Shown one piece after another: positions 47,625-56,879 of a DNA stretch of 64,000 bases. The notes beneath the pieces are model-generated. The model had not been told where the DNA came from and made no database searches. It saw only the letters and a list, made by a program, of their open reading frames with translations. This DNA is from Gammaproteobacteria bacterium (GTDB lineage: Bacteria > Pseudomonadota > Gammaproteobacteria > Enterobacterales > Psychrobiaceae), in the NCBI GenBank assembly GCA_013214945.1, contig JABSRT010000022.1:1-64000 (forward strand), in the 5' to 3' direction. Every line of letters starts with the position of its first letter. Position 1 is the first letter of the stretch. Position numbers and translations under genes: made by a program.

Positions 47625-48659
47625 TTATATTACGTCGGTAACATCAGCTTGTTCAAAACTGGCCATTTCGTTATAAAAAGCCAACGCGCTTTGCAATAGC
47701 GGCAGTGCGAGCGGACAACCTGAGCCCTCACCAAGACGCAAATCAAGATTGAGCAGCGGATCGGCTTGCAGTTCTTTTAACAACAAATGATGACCAAGCT
47801 CTTTAGAGCAATGGCTAAAGATCATGTAATCTCGCGCGGCGGGGTACATTCTTACCGCGAGCAGGGCGGCAACACTGGAAATGAAACCGTCAATTAGGAT
47901 AACTTTTTTGGCTTGAGCAATGGCTAGAATTGCCCCAGTCATTTGCACTATTTCAAAACCACCTACGGCGGCCATAATCGCAATGGGAGACGTTAAACTA
48001 TCGCTGTGTAACAATAAGGCAGTGTGAATAATTTCTTTCTTGCGGGCAAGGCAATCGTTGTTAACGCCTGTGCCACGGCCAACACAGTATTCAAGATCAA
48101 GATCTGTTAATGCGATCATGATTGCCGAAGCTGATGTGGTATTACCGATGCCCATTTCACCGATGCCGATGATGTTAACGCCATTATTCAATTGCTGATT
48201 AGCGATTTTAGCGCCAAAATCTAATCCAACCATTACATCCTCATCGGACATTGCTGGCGTTAGGTTAAACGGTTCAGTGCAATCACCTAAACGCTGTTTG
48301 ACTAATAGTGGATGTTCAACTTGTTCAAACTCGGTGCCACAATCAATAATTTTTAAATCCATTTTCGATTGACGACAAAATACATTGATCGCAGCGCCAC
48401 CGGCACAAAAGTTGCTGATCATCTGGCCTGTAACTTCGCTGCTCGCAATGGAAATACCAAACTCTGCCACGCCATGGTCACCAGCAAAGATAAGTTGCGT
48501 TGGTTTGGTTAACACAGGTGTGTCACCGCCTAAAATTAGCGCCAGTTGTTGTGCTAATGATTCTAGCTTGCCCAGTGACCCTAATGGTTTGGTTTTTGTA
48601 TTTATCTGGTGCTCAATTTTAGATAAATTATCAGTGGCTAGCGGCTCAATTGAAAACAT
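47625..48659 (-). CDS. cobT: Nicotinate-nucleotide-DMB phosphoribosyltransferase CobT
   Basis: A 344-residue CobT. The family motifs KPLGSLGKLE, FAGDHGVAEFGIS, IGEMGIGNTTSASAI and GFEIVQMTGA are present, with the catalytic Glu in RLGEGSGCPLALPLL near the C-terminus. It makes alpha-ribazole phosphate from dimethylbenzimidazole and NaMN. It heads the cobT-cobS-cobO unit. The kinase/guanylyltransferase CobU is not in the window. Confidence 0.95.
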   Translation of the reverse strand: MFSIEPLATDNLSKIEHQINTKTKPLGSLGKLESLAQQLALILGGDTPVLTKPTQLIFAGDHGVAEFGISIASSEVTGQMISNFCAGGAAINVFCRQSKMDLKIIDCGTEFEQVEHPLLVKQRLGDCTEPFNLTPAMSDEDVMVGLDFGAKIANQQLNNGVNIIGIGEMGIGNTTSASAIMIALTDLDLEYCVGRGTGVNNDCLARKKEIIHTALLLHSDSLTSPIAIMAAVGGFEIVQMTGAILAIAQAKKVILIDGFISSVAALLAVRMYPAARDYMIFSHCSKELGHHLLLKELQADPLLNLDLRLGEGSGCPLALPLLQSALAFYNEMASFEQADVTDVI

Positions 48660-49113
48660 AATATCTCACAGTGTGGTACTTAGTGGCTAAAATATGGATA
48701 AGAGAAATAGGCAGCAAGAACAGACTAATCATGCCAAGTGTTATTTCTTTATGTGTAAATAATTTTTGGTGAACCAATACCAATAAAGTAAGCAAAGGAT
48801 CACTTTACCGCACAAACTGGTATGTGGCAGTATAATCGCCAACCCGTCGGTTTAAGTATGGGATCTCGCGCTTAACTAAGCCGCTTTATTACAAATCCCT
48901 ATGCTTAGCAATGATATTAGCTATTCGTTGTTGCTAGGCATTGCCGTAGCAAAACGGAGCCGGTGCGACCAACAAAATTGTAATGGCTAAGAGTATCAGT
49001 CTTATGTCTCAAAGCCTAGTGATTAAGGAGGTTGGGCTTTAATCTACTGAGTAAAAAGAATATGCAACCAGCGACAAATAACAGCATTTACTTTGATGAG
49101 TTAAGTTCAATTA
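48660..49113. other. 450-bp intergenic region upstream of cobT
   Basis: No gene is seen. I looked for a cobalamin riboswitch on the minus strand and did not find the B12 box or the GCCACTG core. Short hairpins such as AACCCGTCGGTT are present. Confidence 0.5.
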
Positions 49114-49716
49114 TTAATGCACTGACCAATGAATAGTTGGCCACACTACATTATCATCATCGACTGTGATGCTAATTTTAATCAGCGCAGCATGGGGAAT
49201 ATCAAGTGCGGTTAAATGACGAGTGCCGGGCAAGGGCATCCCTAATATTTTGGCGATAAAATATCGAATAACGCCGCCATGGCAAATAACGAGGCTTGAG
49301 CCTGATTGTTGCAGTAACGATTGCCAAGCACTATCGAGGCGTTGGCAAAAATCTGCGACTGCCTCACCGTTAGGTGGGGTCTGTTGCCAAGGATCGCGAT
49401 AAAAGGCCTCGAGCTGAGCATTAGGTTGCTGCCAAAGGGCATCGTGAGTATGGCCATCCCAGATCCCAAAATCGAGTTCTTGCAACATCGGCTCAATTAA
49501 TAAAGGGCAAGCGTTTGATTTTGCATATTCAGTGGCAAAGTCATGACAACGAATTAGCGGTGATGTAATAATTTGATCAAAGTGCAACGATGTAGTTAAT
49601 GCGTCACTCATTTGTTGCCAGCCTATCGCTGATAATGGAACGTCAGTGCGGCCGAGTAAATGCTGATTATGAGTCGTTTGACCGTGGCGTAATAAAAAAA
49701 CAGTTAATTGACGCAT
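49114..49716 (-). CDS. cobC: Histidine phosphatase, probable alpha-ribazole phosphatase CobC
   Basis: A 200-residue phosphoglycerate-mutase-like phosphatase with the RHG motif (LLRHGQTTHN), the second catalytic His in VICHGGVIRYF, and Glu in LQELDFGIWDGH. The position beside cobT/cobS supports alpha-ribazole-5'-phosphate as the substrate. Sequence alone would allow other phosphate esters. It is divergent from pgi. Confidence 0.8.
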   Translation of the reverse strand: MRQLTVFLLRHGQTTHNQHLLGRTDVPLSAIGWQQMSDALTTSLHFDQIITSPLIRCHDFATEYAKSNACPLLIEPMLQELDFGIWDGHTHDALWQQPNAQLEAFYRDPWQQTPPNGEAVADFCQRLDSAWQSLLQQSGSSLVICHGGVIRYFIAKILGMPLPGTRHLTALDIPHAALIKISITVDDDNVVWPTIHWSVH

Positions 49717-49838
49717 TTGATGGCCAAATGACTATTTTTTGTAATTTTATTACATAAATCGGTTGTCATGGTTTAGGTATTTCACTTAGTATGAGAGCTT
49801 AAGTGTCTTATTGTAACTCTATTAATGTAGGTCAACCA

Positions 49839-51488
49839 ATGAAAAATCGTGACGAATTAGCAAGCTGGCAGTTTTTGACCGAGCACGCTAAAGAGATGAA
49901 GCAGTGCCACCTAAATAATCTTTTTGCTGATGATCCAGCAAGATTTGATAAATTTTCCCTCAAACTACCACAGCTGTTATTAGATTATTCAAAAAATCTG
50001 GTGACCGAGCAAACCTTAACAGGCTTGATTAAGCTGGCTAAAGAGTGCGATGTTGAACAATGGCGTGACAAGATGTTTGCCGGTGAAAAGATTAATATGA
50101 CCGAAAACCGTGCGGTGTTGCATACCGCATTGCGCGATCGTTCAGGCAAAGAACTAATTGTTGATGGCGAGAATGTTACCGACGCTATTTCTGGCCAGCT
50201 TGATAAGATGGAAGCTTTTGTTAAGCAGGTCCGACAAGGGCAATGGTTAGGTTATTCGGGCAAGCGAATTTCTGATGTGGTTAATATTGGTGTCGGCGGT
50301 TCGAACCTTGGGCCGCAAATGGTCACCGAAGCGTTAAAACATTATAGCGATAATAGCGTTAGGGTACATTATGTTTCTAATGTCGACGCTGCCCAAATTG
50401 CTGAAGTGCTGCGGCCATTAGATCCGGCAACGGTATTGTTTGTTATTTCGTCTAAAACATTTACCACCACCGAGACTATTACTAATGCTAATACCGCTAA
50501 AAACTGGCTAAGGGCTGCTTCGTTTGATGATGATGCCACCAAGCACCATTTTGTCGCGGTAACCGCCAATGTCGAAAATGCCGTTAAGTTTGGTATTGAT
50601 GCCGAGAACATCTTTTCGATGTGGGATTGGGTTGGTGGCCGATTCTCTTTGTGGTCAGCGATTGGTTTGCCCATTGCGTTAGATATGGGATTTGAAAAGT
50701 TTTTGCAATTGCTCGACGGTGCCAATCAAATGGATCAGCATTTTTGTGATGCACCTTTAGAGCAAAATGCGCCAGTGATTCTGGCGTTAATCAGTTTATG
50801 GAATACCACTTTTTTAGGCTCGCAATCACAAGCCATTTTACCCTATGATCAAACGCTGCATATGCTGGCAGCTTATCTGCAACAAGCAGAGATGGAGTCT
50901 AACGGTAAGTCAGTTAACTGGGAAGGTCAGAATATAAACTACCAAACAGTGCCTTCTATCTGGGGCGGATTGGGCATTGATGGTCAGCATGCCTTTTATC
51001 AGTATTTACATCAGAGCAAAAACATTATACCAGCCGACTTTATTGGTTCAATTGAAAGTTCAACCCCAATTGGCAGCCACCACGATACCTTAATGAGCAA
51101 CTTCTTTGCTCAGACCGAGGCACTAATGAGTGGTGTTAATGAAAAGCATGTTCGAGAAGACTTAAAAGCTAAAGGACGTACGCCAGCCTATATTGATCAG
51201 TTAGCACCGCATAAGGTCCATCAGGGTAATCGCCCGACCAACACCATTTTGCTCGATCGGGTTGATCCGCATAGCTTGGGCCGAATTATTGCATTATATG
51301 AGCAAAAGATTTTTGTTCAGGGCATTATTTTACAAATTTGTTCTTTTGATCAGTGGGGCGTTGAGCTTGGCAAAGGTCTGGCCGCTAAAATTAATCAGGA
51401 ATTGCATCAAGACAGCGAGATAGCAAAACACGACTCATCGACCTTTAATTTGATTAAATATTACAAAGAAATCAAACATGGTAAGTAA
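49839..51488 (+). CDS. pgi: Glucose-6-phosphate isomerase
   Basis: A 549-residue Pgi, the family's usual length. The sugar isomerase motifs VNIGVGGSNLGP, SKTFTTTET and DQWGVELGKGLA are visible, and His and Lys of the active site lie in GIDGQHAFYQ and near the C-terminus. It interconverts glucose- and fructose-6-phosphate. A GTG at 49803 is open upstream, but the ATG at 49839 agrees with the family start and has AGG before it. Confidence 0.96.
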   Translation: MKNRDELASWQFLTEHAKEMKQCHLNNLFADDPARFDKFSLKLPQLLLDYSKNLVTEQTLTGLIKLAKECDVEQWRDKMFAGEKINMTENRAVLHTALRDRSGKELIVDGENVTDAISGQLDKMEAFVKQVRQGQWLGYSGKRISDVVNIGVGGSNLGPQMVTEALKHYSDNSVRVHYVSNVDAAQIAEVLRPLDPATVLFVISSKTFTTTETITNANTAKNWLRAASFDDDATKHHFVAVTANVENAVKFGIDAENIFSMWDWVGGRFSLWSAIGLPIALDMGFEKFLQLLDGANQMDQHFCDAPLEQNAPVILALISLWNTTFLGSQSQAILPYDQTLHMLAAYLQQAEMESNGKSVNWEGQNINYQTVPSIWGGLGIDGQHAFYQYLHQSKNIIPADFIGSIESSTPIGSHHDTLMSNFFAQTEALMSGVNEKHVREDLKAKGRTPAYIDQLAPHKVHQGNRPTNTILLDRVDPHSLGRIIALYEQKIFVQGIILQICSFDQWGVELGKGLAAKINQELHQDSEIAKHDSSTFNLIKYYKEIKHGK

Positions 51489-51513
51489 CTAAGTAAAATA
51501 TCTCGTGAACGAT

Positions 51514-51546
51514 AAAAAGCCAGCATTGATTAAATGCTGGCTTTTT
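51514..51546. terminator. Bidirectional terminator after pgi
   Basis: AAAAAGCCAGCATT and AATGCTGGCTTTTT form a perfect 14-bp stem with A and T tracts on its ends. It lies between the convergent pgi and lipoprotein genes. Confidence 0.85.
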
Positions 51547-51577
51547 ACGTGGTAATAAATCGTTTAAATAGCCACGA

Positions 51578-52693
51578 CTACAATCTGATGGCTTGTTTAG
51601 GGTTAGTGAATTGCACACCAGCAGACTCTTTTTTCCATAATACAAAATCGAGTAACGAGTCTTGGCTTGAATCGGGGGCGAAATGTTCGAAAGTCATTAA
51701 GACATATGGCTGCTTAGCTAGCGTTAAGTCAGAAAATAGCAGTGTTGTCGGCGCGTAGTTATTAGCGGGAGAGGCTATTTCTAAGGTCAGTTTTTTTGTT
51801 TCATCACCAAACCAGCTAGTTTCAAAGATATCGGCCGCCATTTCTTGACTGATGTCGCTACAATGGGTCGCGTCAACTATCACCGAGCCTTGTTGCTGCG
51901 CGAGATCATTAAGTGTCATGGTTAGGCTGCATTGCTCATCGCGGGTCAGTAATAACGGTTGCAGCAGTGCTGGTGACGTTACTGTGATGGGTGTTATCAG
52001 ATTAAGCACCGTGTCACGTTGCATGCCGTTTTCGTCTTGCTCGATGGCGAAGATAGTATCAGTACCTAATCCTTTGGTCAGTTTGAGAGTAAACCATTGA
52101 TCGTCAAAAACGATCAGCAAATTTTTATCTTTATCAATGGTCCATTGCGCTTGTTGCCGATCAGAACTTTGATGATCGAACTGATACTTTATATTCATTA
52201 CCTCAAGTATTGAGTCAGCAGAAAAATTAACTAACAGCGTTTCTTCGTCATCGTTAATTAAGTAACTATTCCCTTGCAATAGTTTGGTATTGGTTGAATC
52301 GGCAATAATTTTTGGCGGCTGTTTAGGCTCTGTGTCAGACGGTTCTGCTAAGGCAACCCAGTGGTGTGAATCCTCATCCTGATTTTGACCAGGCATCGCT
52401 TTGACCAACAGCTGTACTTTCGATAAATCGATGCTAGGGTCTAGCTGACTAAATTGATAAGCGCCATGGTCATCTGTCATCGCGCAAGGTTCATTGCTGT
52501 CACGCAAAGCATTATTGTTAATATCTAAACAGACTAAAGCGCCTTTAAGCTGGCCATCGCCCGCTTGACTCGAAAAAGAGTTTATTGCGGCTGAATCGCT
52601 GTCACAATTCGTTAATACGAGTGCCAAAGAAACGGCAATACCGAGCTTTAATCGCTTCAATTTTTTTGTACAGTTACGCCGTTGTTGTACCAT
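51578..52693 (-). CDS. Predicted surface lipoprotein under c-di-GMP riboswitch
   Basis: A 371-residue exported protein. Residues 1-30 form a lipoprotein signal with the lipobox LTNC (Cys30; Asn before Cys is atypical). Residues about 50-75 (GALVCLDINNNALRDSNEP, then DDHGAYQFS) resemble an SdrD-B-type repeat found in adhesins. The remainder is not recognised. Four further cysteines may pair. A GEMM-I c-di-GMP riboswitch lies in its 5' leader, so it probably acts in attachment or biofilm. GGGGA precedes the ATG. Confidence 0.8.
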   Translation of the reverse strand: MVQQRRNCTKKLKRLKLGIAVSLALVLTNCDSDSAAINSFSSQAGDGQLKGALVCLDINNNALRDSNEPCAMTDDHGAYQFSQLDPSIDLSKVQLLVKAMPGQNQDEDSHHWVALAEPSDTEPKQPPKIIADSTNTKLLQGNSYLINDDEETLLVNFSADSILEVMNIKYQFDHQSSDRQQAQWTIDKDKNLLIVFDDQWFTLKLTKGLGTDTIFAIEQDENGMQRDTVLNLITPITVTSPALLQPLLLTRDEQCSLTMTLNDLAQQQGSVIVDATHCSDISQEMAADIFETSWFGDETKKLTLEIASPANNYAPTTLLFSDLTLAKQPYVLMTFEHFAPDSSQDSLLDFVLWKKESAGVQFTNPKQAIRL

Positions 52694-52821
52694 TTTATCT
52701 AATCCCCAAACAAGTTCTTATAACCAACCTAAAAACTGAGGAAGACAACGCACCAGGACAAAATACGAGTGTATTTTGGATCTTTTGGTAACCCCGCTAT
52801 CGTTGAATTAAGTTAATTGAT

Positions 52822-52890
52822 TCATTAGACCGGTGGCTTTGCGTCCCAACCTTTCGGATGGTTTGCCTTTATCAGTGGCAGCATTATTAG
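52822..52890 (-). promoter_or_regulatory. c-di-GMP-I (GEMM) riboswitch
   Basis: The minus strand carries the GEMM-I core. GGCAAACC is followed by a GAAA tetraloop (CCGAAAGG), then GGGACGCAAAGCC and CCGGTCTAA as the tetraloop receptor. This is a full match to the conserved positions of the class. It lies about 130 bases before the lipoprotein ATG. A hairpin CAAAATAC/GTATTTTG at 52759-52778 in the leader may be part of the expression platform. Confidence 0.93.
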
Positions 52891-53015
52891 CTTTCGATAA
52901 ATAAAAAGCAATCAATAAGTTAGCTCAGTGATAAAAATAACATCAGCGCTGTTATTAGGCTATAAGTCAGCATGAACATAACTAATGTTCTGTTGCAATT
53001 TCAAACAGTCGCCGC

Positions 53016-53342
53016 TTATTTTTTTCCCGGTAAACACGCTTGCTGCAGTTGCAACATACTATGTAAAACAGTATGTTGGGTTTCAGTTAACGGTGAAAAC
53101 TTTAAAATAGAGCTGTCAGATTCAATTTTGACCACTTGGCACTCAATAATAACGACACTGCCATTTCGATGGGATAACTCAACGGCTAAGTTCGGTAGTT
53201 CGCTGGTTATTTTATGACTTAACCGTAACCCTGCCAGATTGATTGAGAATACTTCACAAGGTATTTTAGTATCTAAAATAACGGCTTTAATATCTCTATT
53301 AACGGCTACTCTAACGCCATCTCTTCGATTAATTGGATCCAT
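53016..53342 (-). CDS. PilZ domain protein
   Basis: A 108-residue single-domain protein. The N-terminal RRDGVR fits the PilZ RxxxR c-di-GMP motif, and FSINLAGLRLSH fits the D/NxSxxG strand only loosely. It probably binds c-di-GMP. AAGGAA precedes the ATG. It is divergent from the ivd-type operon and lies beyond the riboswitch of the lipoprotein gene on the same strand, though separated from that gene by 320 bp. Confidence 0.75.
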   Translation of the reverse strand: MDPINRRDGVRVAVNRDIKAVILDTKIPCEVFSINLAGLRLSHKITSELPNLAVELSHRNGSVVIIECQVVKIESDSSILKFSPLTETQHTVLHSMLQLQQACLPGKK

Positions 53343-53494
53343 ATTATTCCTTATGGTAGTAACTTTTCGATTACAGCACGAGCCAAGTTACTACTTTTGT
53401 ACAGCTATTAATAACTACAAACTATAGTGCATAGTTGGATATTCGAAAGATTTGAATAACGATTGTTTATTTTGGCGATTATAGTGGCTTTTTC

Positions 53495-53510
53495 TTTACG
53501 TTGGCGTAAA
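53495..53510. promoter_or_regulatory. LiuR-like palindrome before the ivd operon
   Basis: TTTACG-TTGG-CGTAAA, 63 bp before the thiolase ATG. Its reverse complement matches the core of the palindrome before hpd at 15 of 16 positions. LiuR, a MerR-family regulator of branched-chain amino acid degradation, is the best candidate. Confidence 0.6.
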
Positions 53511-53572
53511 CGGAAGGTATAAGTAGGTTAGATGTTATCCTTTTCGGATAAATTAATTTATGGAGTGATCTT

Positions 53573-54757
53573 ATGACCAATCTCGATCCTATTGTTATTG
53601 TTGCTGCAGCCCGTACCCCAATGGGCGGATTTGGCGGTTGCTTCAGCAGTGTCAGTGCCCCTGAACTTGGCAGCGTTGCTATTGCGCAGTTGGTTGTCAA
53701 CACCGGCTTGAGCAACGATCAGATTGATGAGGTTATTATGGGCTGTGTCTTACCCGCTGGGCTGGGTCAAGCGCCAGCCCGCCAAGCAGCGTTGAAAGCC
53801 AACTTAGCCAAAAGTACCGCTTGTACCACAATCAATAAGGTCTGTGGTTCGGGCATGAAAGCGGTAATGATGGCGCATGACTTTGTGCTAGCAGGTAGTG
53901 CTAAAGTCGTTATTGCTGGTGGCATGGAAAATATGAGTCAATCACCTTACCTACTGCCTAAGGCACGCAGCGGTTATAGAATGGGTCATGGTGAAGTTAA
54001 AGATCATATGTTTCTCGACGGACTCGAAGATGCATACACTGCTCGTTCAATGGGCACGTTCGCCCAAGAAACGGCCGACAGTGAAGGTTTTACTCGTCAG
54101 CAAATGGATGAGTTTGCAATAAGCTCGCTTAACCGTGCCAATGACGCGATTGGCTCGGGAGCGTTTGTCGATGAAATCGCTCAGGTAACGGTGACTAATC
54201 GCCGTGGCGATATCGTGGTCGATACCGACGAACAGCCGGGCAATGCCCGTATCGATAAAATCGGCTCGCTCCGTCCTGCGTTTGCAAAAGAAGGCACGAT
54301 CACCGCGGCAAACTCAAGTTCTATTTCCGATGGTGCATCGGCCTTGTTAATTATGCGGCTAAGCGAAGCAACTCAGCGGGGTTTAACCCCAATGGCGAAA
54401 ATTGTCGCTCATGCAACGCATGCCCAACAACCGAGTGAGTTTACCGTCGCCCCAATTGGTGCCATGACCGCGTTGTTAGCTAAAGCAAGTTGGTCGGTCG
54501 CTGATGTCGATTTATTCGAAATTAACGAAGCCTTTGCCATGGTGACGATGCTGGGTATGAAAGGACTGGCTATTGATCACGCTAAGGTTAATGTTAATGG
54601 TGGTGCCTGTGCGTTAGGCCACCCGTTGGGCTCGAGTGGCTCGCGGATTATTGTCACGTTATTGCATGCGCTTAAAGCGCGCGGTTTAACTAAGGGCATT
54701 GCTAGTTTGTGTATTGGCGGTGGCGAAGCGACAGCGATTGCGGTTGAAATGCTGTAA
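53573..54757 (+). CDS. Acetyl-CoA C-acyltransferase (thiolase)
   Basis: A 394-residue thiolase with the active sites Cys91 (NKVCGSGMKA), His350 (GGACALGHPLGSSG) and Cys380 (CIGGGEATA). In the matching Shewanella ivd operon the thiolase cleaves 2-methylacetoacetyl-CoA in isoleucine degradation. Acetoacetyl-CoA is also likely. It is the first gene of the operon, downstream of a LiuR-like site. A 133-bp gap before the next gene lacks the mmsA gene normally found there. Confidence 0.93.
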   Translation: MTNLDPIVIVAAARTPMGGFGGCFSSVSAPELGSVAIAQLVVNTGLSNDQIDEVIMGCVLPAGLGQAPARQAALKANLAKSTACTTINKVCGSGMKAVMMAHDFVLAGSAKVVIAGGMENMSQSPYLLPKARSGYRMGHGEVKDHMFLDGLEDAYTARSMGTFAQETADSEGFTRQQMDEFAISSLNRANDAIGSGAFVDEIAQVTVTNRRGDIVVDTDEQPGNARIDKIGSLRPAFAKEGTITAANSSSISDGASALLIMRLSEATQRGLTPMAKIVAHATHAQQPSEFTVAPIGAMTALLAKASWSVADVDLFEINEAFAMVTMLGMKGLAIDHAKVNVNGGACALGHPLGSSGSRIIVTLLHALKARGLTKGIASLCIGGGEATAIAVEML

Positions 54758-54890
54758 CGACACTGCTGTGCGCTGTAGTTGTATGACGATAAGCAGTGAA
54801 AGCTGAATTGTTCAATACCGTTATTCAATACAGCTGTTTAATACAAAGTTGTTCAAAGCAAGTTGTGTAAGAGAAGCAAGGGGAACATTA

Positions 54891-56048
54891 ATGAATTTTA
54901 ATTTAAGCCAAGATCAAATCATGTTTAGTGAAACAGCAAAACAGTTTGCTGATAATGAATTAGCCCCTCATGCCGCCGCATGGGATCGCGATCATTTCTT
55001 TCCAATAGACGTGATGAAGCAAGCCGGAGAACTTGGCTTTTGTGCACTGTACACGCCCGAAGAGGCTGGTGGTTTGGGGTTGTCACGGTTAGATGCATCG
55101 ATAGTTTTTGAGCAGTTAGCCACGGGATGCACCGCGACGACAGCCATGTTGACTATCCATAACATGGCTACTTGGATGGTCGCGACTTGGGGCACCGAGC
55201 AGATAAAACAAACCTGGTGCCCGGGATTAACCACTGGAACGCAATTGGCTTCATATTGCTTGACCGAACCCGGGGCGGGATCTGATGCCGCATCACTAAC
55301 AACGACAGCAACACGCGAAGGCGATTATTATATTATTAACGGTGCCAAGGTGTTTATCTCTGGCGCTGGGGCGACCCAAGTACTTGTTGTGATGGTACGA
55401 ACTGGTCAAGCTGGGGCTAAAGGAATTTCGGCGCTCGTGATCCCCGCTGATGCCCCTGGCGTGAGTTACGGTAAAGCGGAAGAAAAATTAGGTTGGAATG
55501 CCCAGCCAACTCGGACTATTACCTTTGATAATGTAAGAATCCCGGTCGATCATTTATTGGGCAAAGAAGGCCAAGGGTTTACCTTAGCAATGTCTGGTCT
55601 TGATGGTGGTCGCATTAATATTGCCACTTGTTCAATCGGTACAGCGCAAGCGGCGCTCGATGCAGCAACAAGCTATATGCACGACCGCAAACAATTTGGT
55701 AAAGAGTTGGCTCAATTTCAGGGCTTGCAATTTAAGCTAGCTGATATGGCCACCGAGCTCGTTGCAGCACGTCAGCTGGTACGATTAGCTGCGTTTAAAT
55801 TAGATCAAAATGATCCGGAAAAAACCGCATATTGCGCGATGGCGAAACGCTTTGCCACCGATGTTGGTTTTTCGGTCTGTGACCAAGCACTGCAAATTCA
55901 CGGCGGTTATGGTTACATTAAAGAATATCCTTTAGAGCGTTACTTTCGTGATGTACGAGTGCACCAAATACTCGAGGGCACCAACGAAATTATGCGGGTG
56001 ATTATTGCTCGTCGTTTGTTAGATCAAGACGCCAGCGCTATTTTATAA
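54891..56048 (+). CDS. Acyl-CoA dehydrogenase (isobutyryl-CoA type)
   Basis: A 385-residue FAD-dependent acyl-CoA dehydrogenase. The signatures CLTEPGAGSDAASL and QIHGGYGYIKEYPLERYFRD are present, with the catalytic Glu in QILEGTNEIMR. Its operon position with HIBYL-CoA hydrolase and hydroxyisobutyrate dehydrogenase suggests isobutyryl/2-methylbutyryl-CoA as substrates. The ATG at 54891 has AAGGGG before it. A longer in-frame start at 54849 is unlikely. Confidence 0.93.
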   Translation: MNFNLSQDQIMFSETAKQFADNELAPHAAAWDRDHFFPIDVMKQAGELGFCALYTPEEAGGLGLSRLDASIVFEQLATGCTATTAMLTIHNMATWMVATWGTEQIKQTWCPGLTTGTQLASYCLTEPGAGSDAASLTTTATREGDYYIINGAKVFISGAGATQVLVVMVRTGQAGAKGISALVIPADAPGVSYGKAEEKLGWNAQPTRTITFDNVRIPVDHLLGKEGQGFTLAMSGLDGGRINIATCSIGTAQAALDAATSYMHDRKQFGKELAQFQGLQFKLADMATELVAARQLVRLAAFKLDQNDPEKTAYCAMAKRFATDVGFSVCDQALQIHGGYGYIKEYPLERYFRDVRVHQILEGTNEIMRVIIARRLLDQDASAIL

Positions 56049-56102
56049 ATAATAACAATCCCGGTTGTATCGGGATTACTATCACAATTGAAGGAAGTTA
56101 TC

Positions 56103-56879
56103 GTGACAGATTTATTAAAAGTCGAATATCAAGAGCATACCGCATTAATTACTATTGCTAACCCGCCGGCTAATACCTGGACCGCCGCTAGTTTGGCACA
56201 ACTACGAGATATTGTTGTCGAACTTAACGCCGATAAAAACATTTATGCACTGGTGCTAACGGGTGCTGGTGAAAAATTCTTTTCTGCCGGGGCCGATTTG
56301 AATTTATTTGCTGATGGTGATAAGGGAGTCGCATCAGATATGTCACGTATTTTTGGTGAGGCATTTGAAACCCTGGCTAATTTTAACGGGGTGTCGATTG
56401 CTGCAATTAATGGTTATGCGATGGGTGGTGGTTTAGAAGTTGCACTGGCTTGTGATATTAGAATTGCAGAGCAACAAGCACAACTGGCATTACCGGAAGC
56501 GAGTGTGGGTTTATTGCCTTGTGCTGGTGGCACTCAAAACTTGAGCTTACTGGTGGGAGAAGGTTGGGCTAAGCGAATGATTTTATGTGGAGAACGCATT
56601 AGCGCTGACAAAGCAGAGCAAATTGGTTTAGTCGAAGAGGTTGTTGCTAAAGGTGAGTCATTAACGGCTGCTTTAGCCTTAGCAAAAAAAGTAGCAAACC
56701 AATCACCGTCGAGCGTTAGTGCATGTAAAACATTGATTCAGCAGGGGCGAGATGGCTCAATTAATAGTGCCTTGCCGCTAGAACGCGAGAGATTTGTCGC
56801 GCTTTTTGATACAAAAGATCAACAAGAAGGGGTGGCGGCATTCCTTGAGAAACGTAAACCACAATGGATTAATGGCTAA
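56103..56879 (+). CDS. Enoyl-CoA hydratase
   Basis: A 258-residue crotonase-fold hydratase. The oxyanion-hole motifs AGEKFFSAGADLNLF and GYAMGGGLEVALACDIRIAE, and the catalytic-Glu region ALPEASVGLLPCAGG, are present. In this operon it should hydrate methacrylyl-CoA. The start is probably GTG at 56103, preceded by AAGGAAG; a TTG upstream lies inside that site. The stop overlaps the next ATG (TAATG). Confidence 0.92.
   Translation: MTDLLKVEYQEHTALITIANPPANTWTAASLAQLRDIVVELNADKNIYALVLTGAGEKFFSAGADLNLFADGDKGVASDMSRIFGEAFETLANFNGVSIAAINGYAMGGGLEVALACDIRIAEQQAQLALPEASVGLLPCAGGTQNLSLLVGEGWAKRMILCGERISADKAEQIGLVEEVVAKGESLTAALALAKKVANQSPSSVSACKTLIQQGRDGSINSALPLERERFVALFDTKDQQEGVAAFLEKRKPQWING

Noticed and set aside
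48660-49113. Cobalamin riboswitch before cobT
   Set aside because: The position invites one, but neither the B12 box nor the GCCACTG and GGTGC core elements could be found on the minus strand.
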